The position numbers were made by a program, and so were the translations under genes. Below, one piece after another: positions 61,003 to 64,000 of a stretch of 64,000 bases of DNA. The stretch covers positions 4,460,001 through 4,524,000 of the forward strand of contig SMMW01000576.1 of NCBI GenBank assembly GCA_004794655.1. The letters run 5' to 3'. The notes below the pieces were generated by a model. It searched no databases. It worked only from the letters and a program-made list of their open reading frames with translations, and was not told the DNA's origin. The stretch comes from Marisa cornuarietis. Its lineage: Eukaryota; Mollusca; Gastropoda; Architaenioglossa; Ampullariidae. The stretch's first letter is position 1; each line of letters opens with the position of its first letter.

Positions 61003-61720
61003 CTTAATAAGAGGAGACTTCATCGCCCTTGGTGTCCCTTAATTGCATTTTATGGCCGATCGCAATCTTGTGTTATTGAGACTGTATTTCTCTTTCTTTT
61101 AAAAGCTTGTAAACCGGAGTATTTTTTTCGAGGCTGAATTATGAGTTGGTATTAAACTTGTATAATGCTTGGTAAGGAATGTTCAGCTTAAATTTGGGAG
61201 TTTTGTCCACGGAAGATCCGCTTACAAAGTTCCTTGACTGTGCATTTAATTGGCTTAATTTATTTAGTTTTGAAGGTAAAGGGTAGAGAACAAATGCGCT
61301 AGCATTCCTTTTGTTTGTTTGTTCCTGTGTGAACAAAAGAGACTTCGTACTTAAAATATAAATTGAATGCTATTTGCCACAACCAAACAAACTGAAGAAA
61401 ATTAACAATTTTGACAATTTATTGTTTTTGATAGACATTCTGTGGAATACACATAATGATTTAGTCTACAGCCTGCTCACATGTCTTTCCAATGCACGAT
61501 TTGGATGAATGAAGATTCTAAACAACTGACCTCTGTTTTGATGCAACCATGTTATTAAAGTCTTTAGGACTTTCTATTGTATAAAGGTATGTCTCAACAA
61601 ACCAGCATACACTAATTGTCAAAAGGGAAAGTTTCTGTCTAGTTCGTCTATGCGCGTGTGCTGTATGCACATTAGCTAGCATGCTGAGAAAGTCACACTA
61701 ACTATACAGAAAATGTGCCT
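61003..61720. other. Tail-to-tail spacer between sulfotransferase and EGF gene
   Basis: Probably the 3' UTRs of both convergent genes. AT-rich, no coding signal. Confidence 0.4.
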
Positions 61721-62455
61721 TTAGCTTGATTCCTTGATAGGTTCAATATATTCAGCTGGCTGGGACTTCAGGAAATCGAAATCTGCAATAACAAATTAAA
61801 TCCAAACAAGGTAGTGACAGAAAATTTGTCGGAGCATGGGTCGTTGAAGTAAAAATGCTTAAAGCAAAAGAAACAGTTTAGAATAATTGTACGAATAGTA
61901 CAATAGAGGGAGCCGGCAACCAGTATAATATGTATCCACTGAAAACCTTCTGGACCCGAGAGGACAGCCTGGAGAGGGAACCAACAACAGTAAGCAACAC
62001 CAGAGGCATCACGGATCAGTGACACTTCTCACACCCCAACCACAGCCCCCTCCCCATCCTTACCCCTGTCATCCACTGCCTCCCAATACTCCCCACCCCT
62101 CTAAAGTGCAAACAAGTAAAACTATTTTTTACACGAAACAAACTAAAGTGTCAAACAGTCAACTCCAGGAAAGAGAGTGAGAAAATAGCTTACAGAGAAA
62201 ACAGAAATGACAAAAACAGTTTGCAAACTGTAAACGTTCAGAACTTTGAACACGCAACAGCTTTACAGACAGCCTGACATGACTTCGAGGTCATGAGATG
62301 TGTAACGGCCACTTACGTCTCGCAAAAGGGAGGTTGATAACCGTTGATACATTGACAGCGATTTGGCGATATGCAGCGCCCCCCATGCTGACACGGTTTG
62401 GAGCATATAGCTGGAGGCAAAGAAGAAATTAATAACTGGTAATGTTATGCTCACA

Positions 62456-62506
<51 letters not shown>

Positions 62507-63844
62507 GCGCGCGCGTAACCCCATGGGAGTGATTCGTGCTAAAGTGATTGCTGGTATTTGTTCGTTACGTTCACAAGTGTTTAAACGATTGCTAGTACAT
62601 TTCCATTATGTTGGCAACTGTGGTGCGTGCATGTGTGTGAGAGCGTGTGTACGTGTGTGTAGGTATATCTACCAGCACTCACCTTTATAAGTTCACACCT
62701 ACGTGTCAGGGTATACGTGGAGAACAGCACTTACCTTCCTGGCAACGGACTCCCCGAAAGCCCTGCGGACACTGACAACTGTAAGGTGCTTCACACCTGC
62801 CGCCATTTAAACATGGCAAGACACAGATGGCTGCAAGAGAAAGAGCAACGATACTGAGAGTAAAGACCTTGGAATCTATCATCACAGACACAAATTCGCT
62901 GACTTCCTTGATTTTCTAAGCACCATCATGTAGTGTAACTAGTACAGCACATTTCTTACTCATCACTGCATAGTTATGAGTTAATTATCAACCTAAGTCG
63001 ATGAATTAAATTTTGTAAAATGAAAATGGTGACGGCTGTGTAATCAGTAAAACAAACACAGGAAGGCTTGTCACCCAGCATATACTTACGGAGCTCGCAC
63101 TGAATTCCCGCGTACCCTGGCATGCACTTGCATTTGTTCAAGGACACGCATCTTGCACCATTCTGACACCGGAACTTGCACATCGCTGAACAAGAAAGAA
63201 AAATAGAATGAAAACGAGATTTCTGTTTTGTGTGCTTGTACAACATACTGACCTTGTCTTCCCCCCCCCCTTGCCTATAAGGCTTCCTCAGACACGATGC
63301 TTCATTTTGCGAAGCTATCGCAGCAAGATGGCCGTAATTTTGCTTCTGTGTTAAAATCAAGAGCAAGTCTTTTGTGTCGTACTATTGTTGTAGTGCACAG
63401 TTACTTTAAGGATTACCTGCAAGTGTAACCATGTAACTATCACATTACAGTTTGTATCTATGACGTCACTGAGCAAGTGTTTTTTTCAAATGGCTGAGGA
63501 TACACACGTACACACACACACACACACAAACACATATACACACACACTCACACACACACAAACACACACAGGTATGCAGAGATGCACACACAAATGTATG
63601 CACAGACACACACACACACACACACTCTTACCTGCACAAGCAGCTACACCGTCCCATTCTCCATTCTCGGTACAGGTGAGAGCAGGTGGGTTTCGTGTGG
63701 GTGACAGGCCAGGTCTACACATGAACATGACTCGCTCGCCATACAGCTGAGACCGGCCCAGCAACTTCACGCTGGTGGCGTCTTCAACAGGCGGCGGTCC
63801 ACAAGACAACCCTGACATCAACCTCGGACCGTCATCACAACGCA
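61721..63844 (-). CDS. Modular extracellular protein with one CCP/Sushi and three EGF domains, 3' part (5' end beyond window)
   Basis: Exons recognised on the minus strand: CCP 63,632-63,844, EGF 63,090-63,185, EGF 62,735-62,830, EGF 62,317-62,410. A possible terminal exon, 61,721-61,782, encodes ...[14 protein letters not shown]. The first three are phase 1-1 modules, as usual for shuffled extracellular domains. The CCP begins LSCGPPPV and has four Cys, with CRPGL and NGEWDG. The EGF units follow the pattern C-x3-C-x-NG(G)-x-C-x5-C-x-C-x2-G(Y/F)-x4-C (for example [19 protein letters not shown]), the short tenascin/WIF1/VWDE-like type. The last EGF exon ends in phase 2, and how it joins the terminal exon is unresolved; another small exon near 61,970 is possible. 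The acceptor of the CCP exon lacks a good pyrimidine tract. The likely role is secreted or cell-surface adhesion or ligand binding; no specific name is justified. Confidence 0.65.
62455..62516. repeat. (AC)n(GC)n microsatellite
   Basis: AC repeat passing into a 24 bp CG/GC alternation, a potential Z-DNA-forming stretch, in an intron of the EGF gene. Confidence 0.95.
63505..63626. repeat. AC-rich microsatellite cluster
   Basis: Several interrupted AC runs immediately downstream (minus strand) of the CCP exon donor. Confidence 0.9.
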
Positions 63845-64000
63845 CTTACGTTTGCGTGTCATTCCTCATTTTTCACAACTAAAACTGACAGCGAGACCCA
63901 GAACCCAACCTTCTTGTCTATGCATCAGATATGTGGTGTATTGTGTGCCAGTGTTAGGCACGTGTCTGAACTTTTCATTTATTAATATTATTAAAGGTTA

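Overview
This is an animal nuclear genome window. The genes are split by spliceosomal introns with GT-AG borders. It is rich in AC/GT, GAT and TAA microsatellites, minisatellites, MITE-like elements and decayed retrotransposons, and it has no operons or prokaryotic signals. The gene content (expanded GLUT-like transporters, a multi-exon HNK-1/chondroitin-type sulfotransferase, a CCP/EGF modular protein, a Harbinger-type Myb/SANT gene) suggests a lophotrochozoan, most likely a gastropod mollusc. That assignment is inference.

Layout. 1-980: end of a decayed non-LTR retrotransposon reverse transcriptase, split by a small TIR element. 1,200-1,650: CpG-rich patch without a provable gene. 4,000-6,260: decayed Ty3/Gypsy integrase whose 3' end is split by a 1,331 bp solo LTR with a 5 bp target-site duplication. 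8,165-11,531: Harbinger-like module with a transposase C-terminal scrap (+) facing an apparently intact four-exon Myb/SANT gene (-). 12,880-53,460: the main feature, three paralogous 12-TM sugar-porter (SLC2/GLUT-like) genes, called A (-), B (-) and C (+). A and B lie in a segmental duplication whose introns and flanks also align. C is older and divergent from B. Each can be assembled as 12 exons with identical intron phases plus a thirteenth micro-exon. 55,232-61,002: seven-exon carbohydrate sulfotransferase (+) with one in-frame stop. 61,721-63,844: 3' part of a CCP+EGF protein (-), tail-to-tail with the sulfotransferase.

The most interesting observation is at the C-terminus of the transporters. 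In all three, the last long exon holds an in-frame donor-like site, and about 290-400 bp downstream a strong acceptor opens a 12-nt coding micro-exon reading Thr-x-Leu-stop (TQL, TKL, TSL). Splicing gives a class I PDZ-type C-terminus; retention gives a longer or different tail. The transporters keep GRK, GP...PW and PETxG signatures but have lost the QLS and PESPR signatures of glucose transporters, so the substrate is open. A second recurring pattern is tandem duplication across intron-exon borders, leaving rows of decoy splice acceptors upstream of transporter exons 8 and 9 and sulfotransferase exon 6. An orphan copy of gene C's promoter and first exon remains beside gene A, indicating that an ancestral divergent gene pair was duplicated and one body lost.

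All exon coordinates are manual splice predictions without transcript support. Phases were checked and are consistent throughout each transporter, the Myb gene and the sulfotransferase.
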